Source: Sporobolomyces roseus (Eukaryota; Basidiomycota; Microbotryomycetes; Sporidiobolales; Sporidiobolaceae). Taken from it: DNA of 64,000 nt. Of the stretch, positions 47,014-58,701 are shown one piece after another. Below the pieces are notes generated by a model. It had not been told where the DNA came from, did not search any database, and was given only the letters and a program-made list of their open reading frames with translations. Each line of letters starts with the position of its first letter. The first letter of the stretch is position 1. The DNA lies in contig JADILM010000003.1 of the NCBI GenBank assembly GCA_016617785.1, positions 930,001-994,000 on the forward strand, given 5' to 3'. The position numbers and the translations under genes are program-made.

Positions 47014-47277
47014 CTGTTTCCTCTCTCACTCTCTCAATGTCAGTTTTCACTCAACCAAACCAAACTTCTCATGAGAAGAGTAGACTCACAATGCAGCGTG
47101 ACTAGCCCCTAGTAGTCTCATATAACTCGCATGTTCTGCTGTTTGTGCAGAGAGTTGTTCGAGTTGTTGAGTTCGTTGAGAGAGGAGAGAAAGTTGAGAA
47201 GAGAGATGAAGGAGGGAACGCGTTTGAGTAGATAAGGATTGAGTGTCGGGTTGCTGGCTAGAGCGAGAGTGAGACAT
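46938..47277 (-). CDS. HSK3: DASH complex subunit HSK3, copy A
   Basis: Exons 47090-47277 and 46938-47013, intron 76 nt, 87 residues. The fold is one long helix set: TRSLLHLSSQLSLLSQRTQQ, LEQLSAQTAEHASYMRLLGA, SHAALFMGAQKVF. The pattern (H-L-x-x-Q-L-x-x-L, then A-E-x-x-x-x-L-G-x-x-H-x-A-L-F-M-x-A) is that of Hsk3, one of the ten subunits of the Dam1/DASH ring that couples kinetochores to microtubules. The length fits the family (about 70-120). It differs from copy B at only three residues (positions 3, 7 and 14). The identification rests on motif memory and should be confirmed by profile search. Confidence 0.8.
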
Positions 47278-47458
47278 CTTGATAGCCGAGAATGTGACGC
47301 GCAAGTGAGAAGGGAAAAAGAGCGATTGTTTTCGCCGTTTTCGCAAAGAAGGTGAATTCTCTCTCTTCTCGCGCAGACATGAGAACACAGCAGGAACAGA
47401 ACATTTCAACTCTATATACAGCACACAAAACCCGGAAACCGTTTCGAGACACTCGTGC

Positions 47459-48775
47459 TTAGCAAACCAATTTCTCATTCTTCGATTCCTCGACGAATTC
47501 TCCCAAATCTCGTCCGATCGTCCTTCCAAACGTTTCCAACAGGAGCTCGAAGCAGACCTATACCATGCTCGGGCAGCAGTAAGCATTCGCTGCGAGGAAG
47601 ATGCGAGAGAAGAGACGTACTTTTGAGATAGCAGCATCGAATCGACCTTTCGACATCTCGTCGCTGCGAAGAGAACCGAAGAATCAACTGCATCAGTATT
47701 GAGCCCGACGAAGTAGAGTATCTCGGAGGTCCCTCACCGAATGAAAGCGTGATTCGCTTGAAGTTCGAGGAAACTAAGTTTAATTTTAGGTTCGACATTC
47801 TTGCTCAACAATTGTTCCCGAATCAAGTTACGTCCCTCCAATGGCTGTGAACGAAATCCCGCAAGCAGTGTCAGTGCAGATCGATTGATACTGTTCAGAG
47901 GAAGCATCGCTCACGACATGACCGTCCTGAGTACCGAAAATCATGACAACTTCCGTCTCTTTCCCGAATTCACCCTTACTTGCTCTCACCAAGGTATCGT
48001 CTCCCTCTGGTCCGAGAGTAGCCGAGTGAATGTCGGTAGGGAAGTAACAAACTGCCGCTTTCACCCTCGAGTCAAGCGCTCCCTGCGTGGTCGGATTCGC
48101 GTTGACATCAGTGGTCGAAAGCAGGAAGGTCCAAGCGAGAACGAACGAACCCGGAAAGCTAAGTGACCACCGTAGCACATTCCAGTCGTTCCGATTCTTC
48201 CATTACAATTGGGATGCTTGATGAGTGCGTCGATAGTCGCTGAATTGTCAGAATCAGTCGCTGAGACCAACTTGCGGACTTTGCAAGCGTTTCCTGCACT
48301 GTCAATCGATTCCCGAAAAGTATCAGTCTCGCGGTAGAAAAAGATACATAGATGAGAATGAAACTGACTCTGTTCCTGCGACATCGTAATTCAAGGCATC
48401 TTTCCCTGCGAATTCATGGTATACTGAAGGTACAGCACAGATGTAACCTGTTCGTTGCTCGCTCATCAGTACGCGGCCTGGTCTCGACTGAGGAGAGAGT
48501 GGGAAGACCAACCTTGCGAGGCGATTGAATTTGCGAACCTCAATACAGGCGCAGAAGCCTGATAGATCTCTGAGTAAACTACTACACCCGGGAACTTTGC
48601 GTTTGGGTATCCATTGATCTCTGATCAGAGTGAGAAGAGAGGGGAAATAAGGTGAGTTGAGTGAAAGTGGGTAAGGGGAAGGAGAGAGAAGAGAGGGCGT
48701 ACTGGGTTTGATCAAGTAGATTACCATGGGACCTGTAGAGGTCTCTACTGTCAATTCTGATTGTTCAATAAGCAT
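47459..48775 (-). CDS. Dienelactone hydrolase family protein
   Basis: An alpha/beta hydrolase. It starts MLIEQSELTVETSTGPMV at 48775 and continues INGYPNAKFPGVVVYSEIYQ. The nucleophile Cys lies in GTTGMCYGGHLAF (G-x-C-x-G-G), the catalytic Asp in IFGTQDGHV and the His in LQANHAFIRDEMSKGRFD. This Cys-Asp-His triad is that of dienelactone hydrolases. The C-terminal helix (VCFELLLETFGRTIGRDLGEF) ends at 47459. About six to eight exons are needed. Native substrates of fungal homologs are usually unknown; the name does not imply growth on chloroaromatics. Confidence 0.88.
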
Positions 48776-48875
48776 CTTGTTTGTTCGTAAAGTGAAGTGT
48801 TGAAAGTAAAGAAAGAAACTTCGCTCATCTTGACTTGCTACTCATCACTTGAACTCCTTCAGAAGACCAGTAGAT

Positions 48876-50798
48876 ATGGCTTACAACCCGAATAGACCAC
48901 CTGGATCATCAACCCACCGTTCGACTCCCTTGATCGCTCGTCCCTCTGCTCGCCCAAATCCTCATCTTCACAATGCTTCAGCTCCTCTCAATCCTCACGC
49001 AGTACCTCAGAATCACTTGGGAAATATGATGGGAGGTGCTCTTGCTGGAATGGGCTACTCCCAAGCTCCAGTGAATTACGGGTACTCGACAAGTCAAGGT
49101 TATCCTCCTCCTCCTCAAAATCCTTCTTCATTCCCTCAACAGTATCAGCAGCAAGCAGCCTATCCACCGCCTCAACGGTACCCTCAACAGCAACAGTATC
49201 CACAACATCTTCCCTGCCCTCCTCAACCTCAGCAGCATAACCCAAATTTCCCTTTCCCACCACCCTCTGCTTCTTCCTCCTCTCATCCCTACCCCTCTAC
49301 TTCGCTCCCTCAACGCCCGACATCTTCTCACGCTCCCCCTCCTTCCTCCTCTACCTCTCATCATCAAGCTCAGCCCTCAAAACCTCCTAGACAAGCCGGA
49401 AACGCTCCGACGACCTATACTTGTCAATTACCTTCCTGCCCCTTCACGGCAAAGAACCGACGAATCATGCGAGAACACGAAGAAGATCGACACTTGATCT
49501 ATGAGCCGGGGAGAGAACCGAAGCCTTGGTCAGGTTCATTGAAACCTATTGACGGGTACGTCTTTTCCTTCTCTTTTTCTGAGCGATTTGACTGCTTATG
49601 AATGAGAGAGGGTGAGTGTTTTTACAGAGCGGTGATTGAAGGTACCGGTATTGCGTTGGACACGGAAGAGGCAGTCGCGAAATGGATTAGCGATAGGAAG
49701 AAACGATGGCCTAGTAAGAAAGTCGTCGAGGAGAAAGAGAAAGCGAGGGAAGAGAGGGTGAAAGCTGGACTGGAAGCACCGCCGAGGGAGAGAGGGGCGA
49801 GAGGTGGGAGAGGCAGAGGCGGGATGGATACGAGGGGACGGGGGAGAGGGAGAGGAGCGTATGGAGGAGACAACAGGGGAATGACGAGGGAGAGAGAAGA
49901 ACCGACGAAAGTGGACGAACCTCCGAAGAAGAAAGTTAAGCTTGATGGGGGTGACGAGGGTAGCGAGAGTGGATCAAGCTCGGATGAGGACTCGGACGAG
50001 GAAGGAGGACCAGAATCGATCGCAACTTCGAAAGAAGCCTTGAAAGCTCTACTCGGAGACGACGCTTCTGACGACGACGATGAGGAGGCCAACGAGGATG
50101 TTGAAGAAGTATCGTCGAAACCCTCCGGATCAGCAGCGGAAACAACAGAATCTGAACCGACTTCACACAAGCAATTTCAAGTAGTTTGTCGACATTGGCG
50201 AAAAGGACATTGCGCTCTGGGGGATGCAGAGTGTCCCTATCTTCATACAGTACGCTCCGATCTCTCTCTCCTTTCTCCTATGCATCCCCGCTGACTTGAC
50301 GCTCAATGTGTTCTTCAGATTCCAGCCGATCAACCCCTTCCCGCTCCGAAACGCCATCGACCGACCCCTCGTGCTACTCCACACAATCCTTTCTCTCGAC
50401 CAGGTTCCTTCAAAGACCCGTTCAGCTTGTTGGAGGAGAAGGATCATAAACACCTCGTTTCGGATTTGTTGCAAGTCGTCGAGTTCCTCGGTGCGAATGA
50501 TTGGTTGAGAGGTGTTGAGGGGAGGGTTGGAGAAATGGATGAGGAGAGTGGAATCGAGGTACTGAAACCTGAGGAGGAGAGGGAGGGGAACACCGGCATT
50601 GCAGTGATGGACGAAGAGCAGGAGGAGGAGAGAGAGGAAACGATTCCTCAACCTACAGTCTCAACGCCAAAGCTCGTCCACGCTCAAATCCAGTCAACAG
50701 TCCCTCCGAGATTAGGTCTCGTCGCAGATTACGCTTCATCCGACGAGGACAGCGACACGGAATTGGCGGTCAAAGCGTCTTTATTACCCTCGACTTGA
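48876..50798 (+). CDS. NUFIP1-like box C/D snoRNP assembly factor
   Basis: Exons 48876-49555, 49628-50249 and 50319-50798. The N-terminus is a P/Q-rich disordered lead. A C2H2-like finger follows (CQLPSCPFTAKNRRIMREHE, then DRH). The NUFIP conserved block is GTGIALDTEEAVAKWISDRK followed by KRWPSKK. After an RGG-rich run and an acidic Ser/Asp tract there is a CCCH finger (CRHWRKGHCALGDAECPYLH). A helix near the C-terminus (DHKHLVSDLLQVVEFL) closes the folded parts. NUFIP1/Rsa1 proteins bridge Snu13 to assembly chaperones during snoRNP biogenesis in the nucleus. The combination of NUFIP block and CCCH finger supports the call. The TTG-initiated extension at 48849 was rejected in favour of the ATG at 48876. 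Confidence 0.82.
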
Positions 50799-51259
50799 TC
50801 TCTCTCTGAGTCTGCAACGGTGAATCGGTTGAGAACGAGAACAACTGTAACGAGAAAGAGAGGAACTTTGCAAGTAAACGAGAAAACGAAGAGAGTACGA
50901 ATGAGAGGCAGACAGAGAGAGAGAGCGAGAGAGGTAGAGGAAAGGAAAAAGCCAATCGAGGGTAAAAGTATTTTGGGAGGAAAGCATGCACAGAGGGGTT
51001 GAGAAAAGATGAAAATGAGGATGGAATGAAAACGAAGAAAAGGGGGAGTAAGCTTTTGCGAGGTGTGAACTGAAAACTGATTGGTATCTGCTAAGGGGAA
51101 GGGGTAAAAGGAGGGGGGTTTGCGAAGCGAGAGAGTTACGAGGGAGATATTTGAACGATAGAAGTACGAGGAACAAGAGGGAACACTAACAGAGTCGAGG
51201 GAGACAGAGAAGGAGAAAAGAGAAGAGAGAGGTATTTATACATGCAGATGCGAAACCCT
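50799..51259. other. Convergent 3' region, NUFIP1 and WHI3-like
   Basis: These 461 bp are strongly purine-rich on the plus strand (AGAGAG and GAAAAG words), and so pyrimidine-rich in the WHI3-like 3' UTR. No gene was seen. Confidence 0.4.
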
Positions 51260-54200
51260 TCAATACTCGGAGTTGAAGGGAGAGAAGCTTGAGGAATACT
51301 GAGTTTGAGGGGTGGTCGAAGCTCCGTAAGCACTCAAAGAAGCGGTCGAATGAGGTCGGTAGTCGAGACTGCTTTGCTGAACGTTGGGATTCGGAGTTTG
51401 ATGAGCACTCGTTGCGGCATGAGTGTAGCCTGAGGCGCCGTAGAAAGGATCGGGATGACGACGGACTTCGACGAGAGAGGGAGAAGAAGTGATTGTCGAG
51501 TAAGGAACGAGGTAGGAAGGATAAACCACAGCGTGGTGGGCGCCATCAATCTGTCCAGCAGATACGAAAGCGAGTGGTGGAGGGTTGCCGCTTGGAAGAC
51601 CGTTGGATCGAACACCGAGAGGGTTCTACGACGAGTGAAAAGCAGTGAGCGGTGAATTTCGTAAAAGTACTGACCGATTTGAGACGTACCTTGGAATAGC
51701 TCAATCGGATTCCACCTTTGACTAAACCCCCGAGAGTATAGCCATACATCTCGTTCATGGCCTTCGTCGCGTAAGCGGTATCTTCGAACTCGACGAAAAC
51801 GATTGGACCGTTACTCTTTGATCGGAACTGAAGGCGCTTGAAGCCTGGACACCTCGAGAAAGCGTTGCGAAGGCCTGTGAGCGAAAGAAGAGTTGGACGA
51901 GATCGAGAAAAGGTGAGCGAGATGTTCAAGGGAAAGATAGGGAGGAAAACTTACTATCTTCGAGATGAGAAGCGCTGAATGGACCAGTGAGAGAAGGAAG
52001 AACAGCAGGCAGTCCTCCAACGTAGAGTGTACTGTGAGAGGAAAAAAAAAATTTAGCATCCACGAGTTCGAGGAGAGCTAATCGGGAATCTCGACTCACT
52101 TTTTGGGAGAATTCATATCGGCAGGGTTCTGGTTTCGAGCATAAGCTTGAGCAGCAGCGAGTTGAGCTTGTTGCAGAGCGAGTTGACTACTTTGTTGTTG
52201 AGCCTGAGTTTGAGGTCTCACGGCAGCGGGAACCAATTGAGAACTGCAAGTCGATCCATAACCGAGTCCGGGAGAAGTAGCTTGTTGTGGGTATGAAGCT
52301 TGACGTTCCCGAGGAGTTGAAGAGAAGGCGCCAATGTCGGAAGAGAGTAAAGGAGAAGGGTTCGAGTAGTTGTCCGCCTGAAGAGGTCGAGAGTATAGTT
52401 GTTCGACAGGACGATCGATCACGCTTCTGTCGTCGAATTGCTGATGCATGCTATTCTGCGAGAGAAGATTCGATTGACGAGGAGGTGAAGACGAAAGTGT
52501 GAGAGTCGAAGAAGAGGAAGAAGGGTATTGATTGTTCGATTCTTGAGATAGGAGAGGTGAAGGTTGATCGTCAAAGTATTGATGGTCTCGACGAGCGAGA
52601 GGGATCGAGGGAACCGAGTGGAAAGCATCGTAAGCGGACAAAGTGGTCGAAGTCGAAACGGGTGCTGAAAGTTTCGGACTAGTAGCGGCAACGGCAGCTG
52701 CATTCTGACGAGCGATTTCGGCGAGAACGGCAGGGTTAACGTTTCCGGAATTGGCGAGTTTCTGCAGAGTATCGGCGTCGAGTGCCGAGAGAGGAATCGA
52801 TGGTCCTCCCCCTGGAATCGTAGTAATCGGAATTGCCGTCCCTGCAGTTGAAGTAGGAGCTGATCCGTTGATCGATGAAGGGATACTTGTTGCTGAGACG
52901 AGATTCGATTCGAAGGAGGAAGACGGAGGAAGTGAAGTGGTAGGGGCGGGAGAAGGAATGACGAAGACTTGTTTCTTCGGATGTAAGTTCTTCTTTGCCA
53001 TCTCAGCCTTGAGTATCGATCCCCTTTCGAGGTCGACTTTCCTCCTGTTGAGTACCTCCATCGCTTCGATCGCATGTTGCCTAGTCCTGAACCTCGCAAA
53101 TCCGATACTCTGCTTCTTTCCTGCTACTCCTACTCCTCCGATCCCACTCGCTCCACCATTCATCCCATTCCCGTTCGAAGCAGGACTTGCACAAGCTTCC
53201 CTCCTCAAGAACTCCTCCCTTCCATACTCTTCGAAACTCGTCCTAGCTGAATTGACTCCACTTCCTGATCCTTCACTCCCATCTCCTCCACTCAAAGCTG
53301 AAGAATGAATCTTGAGAGTAGCAGCTTCGAACCCTTCTGCGAACAAGAAGACGTTCTGAAACTCCCTTTCCAACATGTCATCCGGGAATCCAGTGACGAA
53401 CAAAGTCGAGATCTCTTCGTTCGAAGCGAGTTGTTCTCCTCCTCCTCCAATTCCATTACTTGCGAGAGTTGGAACTTGGGTGAGAGTAGGTTGAAGCGAG
53501 TAAGGAGCTCTAGCGTAACCACCTTTTTCGGGAGATCGAAGGAGACTGTCTCGAGATCCTTTCTGACTCATCGCGGCTGAGACAGTCGGTTGATGTTGAA
53601 GAGGCGAGTCGAAGGATTCTGGGTGAGAGGAAGGAGGCGTGAAAGGCATGTTCGAAGGGTGAGGGAATGGGAGAGTGTTGGCATCGGAAGTGAGGTATCG
53701 ATGGGAAAGAGGCGGAGATGAAAGGAAAGGTGAATAGGAACGAGTCGACGAAGTATGGGATTCAGTAGTGGTAGTTGTAGCGAAGGTAGCGTGGAGAGCG
53801 GGAGAAGCGAAGGCACGACTTTCGGAAGGAGGAGAGGACAGGTTCGCAGAATTCCAACTCGCCTGTATTCAAACGGATCTTCATCAATTAAATGCGTATG
53901 ACTGACAAGAATCGATGACTTACCTCTCGCTCCCTTGCTCCAGCTCTTGCTGCTGCAATAATATTCGCCGAGGGAGTTGCCCAAGGATTCGAGGCAGAAG
54001 AAGAAGATCCATTCTTCCCGTTGCCGTTCTCAGGTTGTTCCTGACCGATTGCTACCAATCCTGGTGAGAAAGGAGCGACATGAGGGCTGAGAGGACTTCC
54101 GAAAGTGTTGGCCGAAGGGTTCGGAGGCGATGAGATGTGAGAAGGAGGAGAATTTGAAGTGTTCGAAGACGAAGGATGGTAAGAAGTGGTTGAAGTTCCG

Positions 54201-55000
54201 CCATCGTGATGCCTCGAACCTCCTCTTCTTGAAGATGAAGAGTAGTTCAACCAACTCTCGTCCGTCTCTTCCCCTTCGTCGAAATAACCGTCCCTGAATT
54301 CTCCAACTCCCGTGACTCTTCCTCCTGCTGGTGAAGCGAACCCTAAACCTTGCAACTTCCCTTCGAGTGCTCGTGACTCTTGTTGTTCGTGGTGACCCTC
54401 GTCAGAAGAGGCAGGTTGAGAGGTAGTCGAGGAGGAAGAGGCCTGTGCGACCTCATTCGAAGGTCGAGGACCGAGCAAATCATCGAAATCGAAAGCAGCT
54501 ACTCCACGAGTTGACGGAGTGTGAGAGTGACTAGGAGGAGGGGAAGAGGCGAGAGCGCGCGAAGGATGAGGAGAGACGAGAGCTGGTGAAGCGGGAGCTT
54601 GAGTTACCGAACGAGGAGTCGCAACACTCGAGTAGGGGAGATGAAGGAAGGGTGAAGGGTGATCCTGAGAGTGATGTGAGGCCAATTGATACCCTTGACC
54701 GTTGTTCGTTGCCTCCTGCTGATTCTGGTTCTCGTAATTCGACTCGATACAACTATTCATTTCCTCCCCTCCATCTCTTCCATTTCTGATTGAACCAGCT
54801 TGTGATCCTTCTCCCTGTGTTATCCATTGTCCCTGACGTGATTCAGATCGTTTTGAAGGCGAGGAAGGAGGTAAGTGGGTCGAGTGGGTTGAGAAATTTG
54901 AAGAGAGGGAAGAAGCGGGTCTCGAAGGATGGTTGTAGGGCGAAGAGGAGCTGGGGAACGGTACTGGCGAGTCTGTGTTTGACCCTATTGTAGAACTCAT
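51260..55000 (-). CDS. WHI3-like RRM RNA-binding protein
   Basis: A large protein of about 1,100 residues. Exon 1 (from 55000, MSSTIGSNTDSPVPF) and most of exon 2 are disordered, rich in S, P, Q and H. A divergent first RRM begins STLFVTGFPDDMLEREFQNV and has an insert before GFARFRTRQHAIEAMEVLN. A polyQ/A linker follows. The second RRM is TLYVGGLPAVLPS, LRNAFSRCPGFKRLQFRSKS, NGPIVFVEFEDTAYATKAMN and GGIRLSYSKNPLGVRSNGLP. The phrase pair P-G-F-K-R-L and I-R-L-S-x-S-K-N-P-L-G-V-R is typical of the Whi3 RRM. Whi3 homologs bind cyclin and morphogenesis mRNAs and form condensates in yeasts and filamentous fungi. The join between exon 1 and exon 2 (donor after RARER, acceptor near 53862) keeps frame. 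Confidence 0.88.
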
Positions 55001-56085
55001 GGCCGATCGATCGAATTCGGGAGTGGATGGAAAGAGTGGGAAACTTTTCGAGAGAAAATAGGAGAGAAGAGGCGGGGGTCGATTTTGGTACGAGGGACTC
55101 TTTGAGGCTGTTGTCCTGCTCTGATCTCGTTACTGTGGTGGATTAATGGACTCGATAGGTGTTCTGTAGGATCTGTTGAGGTTTGTAGAGATTGAAACCG
55201 GCCACCCGAGACAAAATAGGAGAGGAGAGAGATTGAAGCAAGTCACTCTCGACCTGCACAGTGGAATGGTTCTTGAGGTTAGCTTAACAAGGTTCAGTCA
55301 GGTCAACAAGGTGGATTCAAGACTTGCCTTGTCTTTTGCAAGAGTGGGTTAAACCGCTCGAACCTGTTTCGAGTCCCTCTTCTTCACTTGATGACTACTC
55401 TATCTGTAGAGCGTGGAGACACTTGTAGTCGGTACTAATAAGGTGTAGTAGGTGATAAGAGGTGACCTTGATAGTGGATCGGATGTGGTGGTGAATGAAT
55501 GCGGTGAGGGGAGAGAGAGAGAGAGAAAGAGAGGAGAAGTTTAAGTTGCCCTAGTCGATCCCACTACCCGTTCAACTCAATCCATTCATCTGTTAGACCC
55601 CTATACCGCTCCATAGCACCTTTGTAATCACCCTGAACCCTTCAGATAGAGCCGGAGAGCTGTTGTCGATGCATTGAGAGCCGCTTGAGTTTCTTTCCTT
55701 CGACCCACTCTCCCTCCCTCTTGCTGCTTTGTAGTATTTGACTTCATGGAGATCAAGCTGAGTAGTTGCCGGATAGCTGGAACAAGTCGGATTGTGAAAG
55801 TCGAGGTGTTGAAGGAGAGAGATAGACCCTTGAACAAGCTTCACCTCACCGAATTTGCTATCACTTCAAACGCTATCACGTTGAACGCGTAGATCCTGAC
55901 GAAATCCATTCTATTCCGTCAAAATCTCGTTTCTTAGGACTCTTTCAATTCGTTTGAATCGTTTGATAGCGCGAGAACTCGAATCAGAAAAATCGAAAAC
56001 TCCTCTCTCTCTATCTCGCGAGTCGCAACAAAACGATACTACTGACGATTTCCCTGTGTCTACCCTGAATGCACCGACAAGACGT
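55001..56085. other. WHI3-like leader and TVP23 3' flank
   Basis: About 1.1 kb without a supported gene. The first part should be promoter and 5' UTR of the WHI3-like gene; a GA-rich run lies near 55512-55540. An 83-codon minus-strand ORF (55593-55844) has no recognisable domain. A GTTTCGAGTCCC word near 55367 looks like a tRNA T-arm but has no matching A box or acceptor stem. Confidence 0.4.
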
Positions 56086-57184
56086 CTACCCGAAGAATTT
56101 GGAGTATGCTGTAGTAGCCAGACCGGTAACGATTGAACCACCGAATCCTCCCATTGATCCAAGCATTCCATTCGCCGCCATTCCTGTTGCCCATCTTCGT
56201 TTCGCGTCTCGATCCTGTACAATAACACGAGTGGCATCAGCAGTGCACTTCGAGTGAATGGAGAACGCTCAAAGGCATCAAACGGACAGCTGTGAAACGA
56301 AACAAGACAGGATTTGGTCAGTTTTCGCTTTTTGAAGCGAGAGGTTTTACAAATTCAACTCACCATAAGTGTAACCGACGGTGTTTGTGAGGTTAAACAC
56401 CAAAGCGAGCATAACGATTGGTAAGAAAGAGAGGTTGAATTTGAGGATTCCGACAAAGAGTAACAAAACCCACGCCGCAGGGAACTGTCGAACTCCTGAC
56501 CATCTCAGCATTCTCTTTCAAGTTGAGAGAGTACAGAGACGTACAGTATACATGGCGATCCAAAACATCTTGGCATCTACCGCATTCGCAGGTTGATCAG
56601 GCTATTTCGCTCAAAAAAGTCAATCGAAGAAATTCACAAGCAGAGGAGGTTTTGGAAGAGACTCACGGATCTTGATTCGAACACCCAGAAGCTCGTACCG
56701 TCTTCATCTACCTGATTCCAGAACCTTAACCCAACCAACACTCGTCCCGAAACGTTTCGAACTGTCCAGAAATCGAGTGATAACAGAACTACCACCAACA
56801 CCGTCTGCGTCGCAATCCTTAAGCACATCAGCTTGTAGTAAGATGCGAGTCGTGAAAGATTCGACGCACCGAGAATACATAAGAGGAAGAGAAGAAACCA
56901 CATAGGAGATAAGTTGCGATAGCTGCACATCTGAACGTGAAGAGAAAGAGTAATGCAACTGGATGCGCAGATTGTTTCCATATACTCTGTTCCTCTAGAT
57001 CACCTCCATTCGCGCCATCCGTTTGAGGAGCGGGGTTTGGAGTTGATCGAGAAGGGGGCTGTAAATGTTGAGAGGAAGGAGGAGGGCGGGAAGAAGGGGA
57101 TTCGTCGGATGATATTTGACCTTCCAGTCCTCCGTTTAGGTCGGATAAGAGGTTGGAAGAGGAAGAGTGAGGGTTGTAGGCCAT
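56086..57184 (-). CDS. TVP23: Golgi membrane protein TVP23
   Basis: A four-span late-Golgi protein of the DUF846/TVP23 family, linked to retrograde trafficking. The start at 57184 gives [16 protein letters not shown] and a Pro/Ser-rich lead. Then [63 protein letters not shown], later hydrophobic exons and [15 protein letters not shown]. The last exon is [20 protein letters not shown], then [20 protein letters not shown], ending at 56086. Between GYTY and DRDAK the frame needs a tiny extra exon: candidates are a 23-nt piece near 56270-56295 or only two bases (CT). An upstream in-frame TTG was ignored. Confidence 0.9.
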
Positions 57185-57402
57185 TCTCAAAGAGGAAACG
57201 TGACGAGGGGAAGAGCGAGGTAAGTCGAGGCAAGTGGTGAGAGAGTCACTCCGGAGCTATCTGTAGCTTCTCTTGGTCTATTTGAGGTGTATTCGAGCTG
57301 TACTGAGGCTGGGAGAGGAGTGATAGAGACCAACTCTTCCTTCGCTCTCCAATTTGAGGGTCGCGTTCCAACCTTTCACTCACTACTCTATCAACCTGAA
57401 CA
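57185..57402. promoter_or_regulatory. Divergent promoter, TVP23 and HSK3-B
   Basis: A 218-bp divergent region. It has no similarity to the sequence upstream of HSK3-A, so copy B appears to use different upstream sequence from copy A. Confidence 0.5.
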
Positions 57403-57742
57403 ATGTCCTACTCTCGCTCTACCCAGCAACCCGATACTCAAGCCTTATCTACTCAAACGCGTTCCCTCCTTCACCTCTCTTCTCAACTTTCTCTCCTCTC
57501 TCAACGAACTCAACAACTAGAACAACTCTCTGCACAAACAGCAGAACATGCGAGTTATATGAGACTACTAGGGGCTAGTCACGCTGCATTGTGAGTCTAC
57601 TCTTCTCATGAGAAGTTTGGTTTGGTTGAGTGAAAACTGACATTGAGAGAGGGAGAGAGAGAACAGGTTCATGGGTGCTCAGAAAGTGTTTGTACCGAGT
57701 AGCGAGGAGGATCAGGCGAGGGAAGAACCTGGACAACACTAG
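57403..57742 (+). CDS. HSK3: DASH complex subunit HSK3, copy B
   Basis: Exons 57403-57590 and 57667-57742 with a 76-nt intron, 87 residues, intact. It is identical to copy A from residue 15 on; the differences are Tyr3, Thr7 and Ala14. Four of the seven nucleotide differences in exon 1 fall at the first 45 bases and at least three are silent, so the protein seems to be under constraint. Splice sites are kept in both copies. One of the two could be dispensable, or dosage could matter; the sequence does not decide this. It opens arm B of the inverted duplication and shares a short divergent promoter with TVP23. Confidence 0.8.
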
Positions 57743-58318
57743 ATGGAGAGGGGAAGGGCGACAGAGAGAAGGCGAAAGAGCGGATCACTACAATTACTTA
57801 ATGGGTTCTAAGGTACGCGGGAGAGAAGCAGTAGAGATAAGGAGAAGAAGGAACGCCGAATGCGAGCTGCAAGGATTTAGACGAGCGCGAGGAAGATGGG
57901 ATTTCGAGCGAAACTCTATCGAACTCACAACAAATGGACTACCTGGAGGAGGATCGATCGGACGGCACCTGAAGGAATGGCTCACCTCGTCAAGCGACAT
58001 TCTAGGACTAACGGTCGACCTCTCCCTTCGCATCCAACGCTGTTCCCTTCATTCTCTCCAAAACCTCTTTCCGTCGTCTTCCTCTCGCTCGACAACTCGC
58101 CCCTCTCTCAACACGATCCTTCCCCCACCTTCTTCAATCCCCACTCGACTTTCGAATGTAGAATGCGACACAAGGCTGTCGAGGAAGATCCGTTGGCGCT
58201 CAAATCGAGGTTTCGACAAAGAAAACGCTCAACACGACCATCGAGGCCTCGATACTGGGATTCAGGACATGATATAGCTAGGAGGTGGTCAAGACAGCTA
58301 GCAGGATACTATGTAGAG
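57667..58318. repeat. Identical 652-bp core, arm B
   Basis: Partner of 46362-47013. It covers HSK3 exon 2 and 576 bp of 3' flank, and holds the 14-bp palindrome ATCGAGGCCTCGAT at 58240-58253. The first difference to the right is at 58319. Confidence 0.85.
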
Positions 58319-58701
58319 TGATTGGAGAGAAGGACGATCAGAAATGGACAAGTTCGACTTTTTTTCGTTTGCTCGACCTCATTTTCTTCGCTGAGGGACG
58401 TTCCGCCCGCCTCGCCTGCTCTACCATATTTATACAGTCCCCTGGATCACTCTCTGAGCTTCGAGAGCGTCTCGGAAGGCTTCGGAGTCCCGCGGTCTTC
58501 AGATTGAAACGACTCACATCCTCTCTCTCTTTCTCTTCTTCCTTACCCTTCACTCGACTCGAAATCGGAGGATCGTTTACTCGGCATCTTGACCGTACTC
58601 AGCGTTCGTCCCCCTTCTTCCCCAAATTCTTTTCATTTCGCTGACTTCCCACTTTCCTTCTCACGGCCCTTCTCTATCCTCCATTCACGTCGGATCACAC
58701 C
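57743..58701. other. Non-coding region between HSK3-B and F-box B
   Basis: Counterpart of 45843-46937. The left 576 bp are identical to arm A and the right part is diverged. No supported gene; a 216-codon ORF (57630-58277) starts inside the HSK3 intron, overlaps HSK3 exon 2 in another frame and is Arg/Ser-rich, so it was left out. Confidence 0.45.

Larger units (their letters stand above)
44282..47277. repeat. Inverted duplication, arm A
   Basis: Matches the reverse complement of 57403-60268. It runs from the last codons of the membrane protein through the F-box pseudogene A and HSK3-A and stops at the HSK3 start codon. Upstream of the two HSK3 start codons there is no similarity. Flank similarity is roughly 85% by eye in the stretch next to the core. 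Confidence 0.9.

Noticed and set aside
55330..55410. tRNA-like T-arm word GTTTCGAGTCCC
   Set aside because: No A box, anticodon stem or acceptor stem could be paired on either strand.
55593..55844. 83-codon minus-strand ORF between WHI3-like and TVP23
   Set aside because: No recognisable motif and no in-frame link to TVP23 exons.
57801..57972. Spliced 36-residue acidic ORF inside the core (intron 57813-57873)
   Set aside because: The donor fits, but no branch-site-like sequence is visible in the putative intron, and the peptide resembles nothing known. Kept only as a note.
57630..58277. 216-codon ORF present identically in both arms of the duplication (also 46403-47050)
   Set aside because: It starts in the HSK3 intron, overlaps HSK3 exon 2 in another frame, is Arg/Ser-rich without domains, and is identical only because the DNA is identical there.
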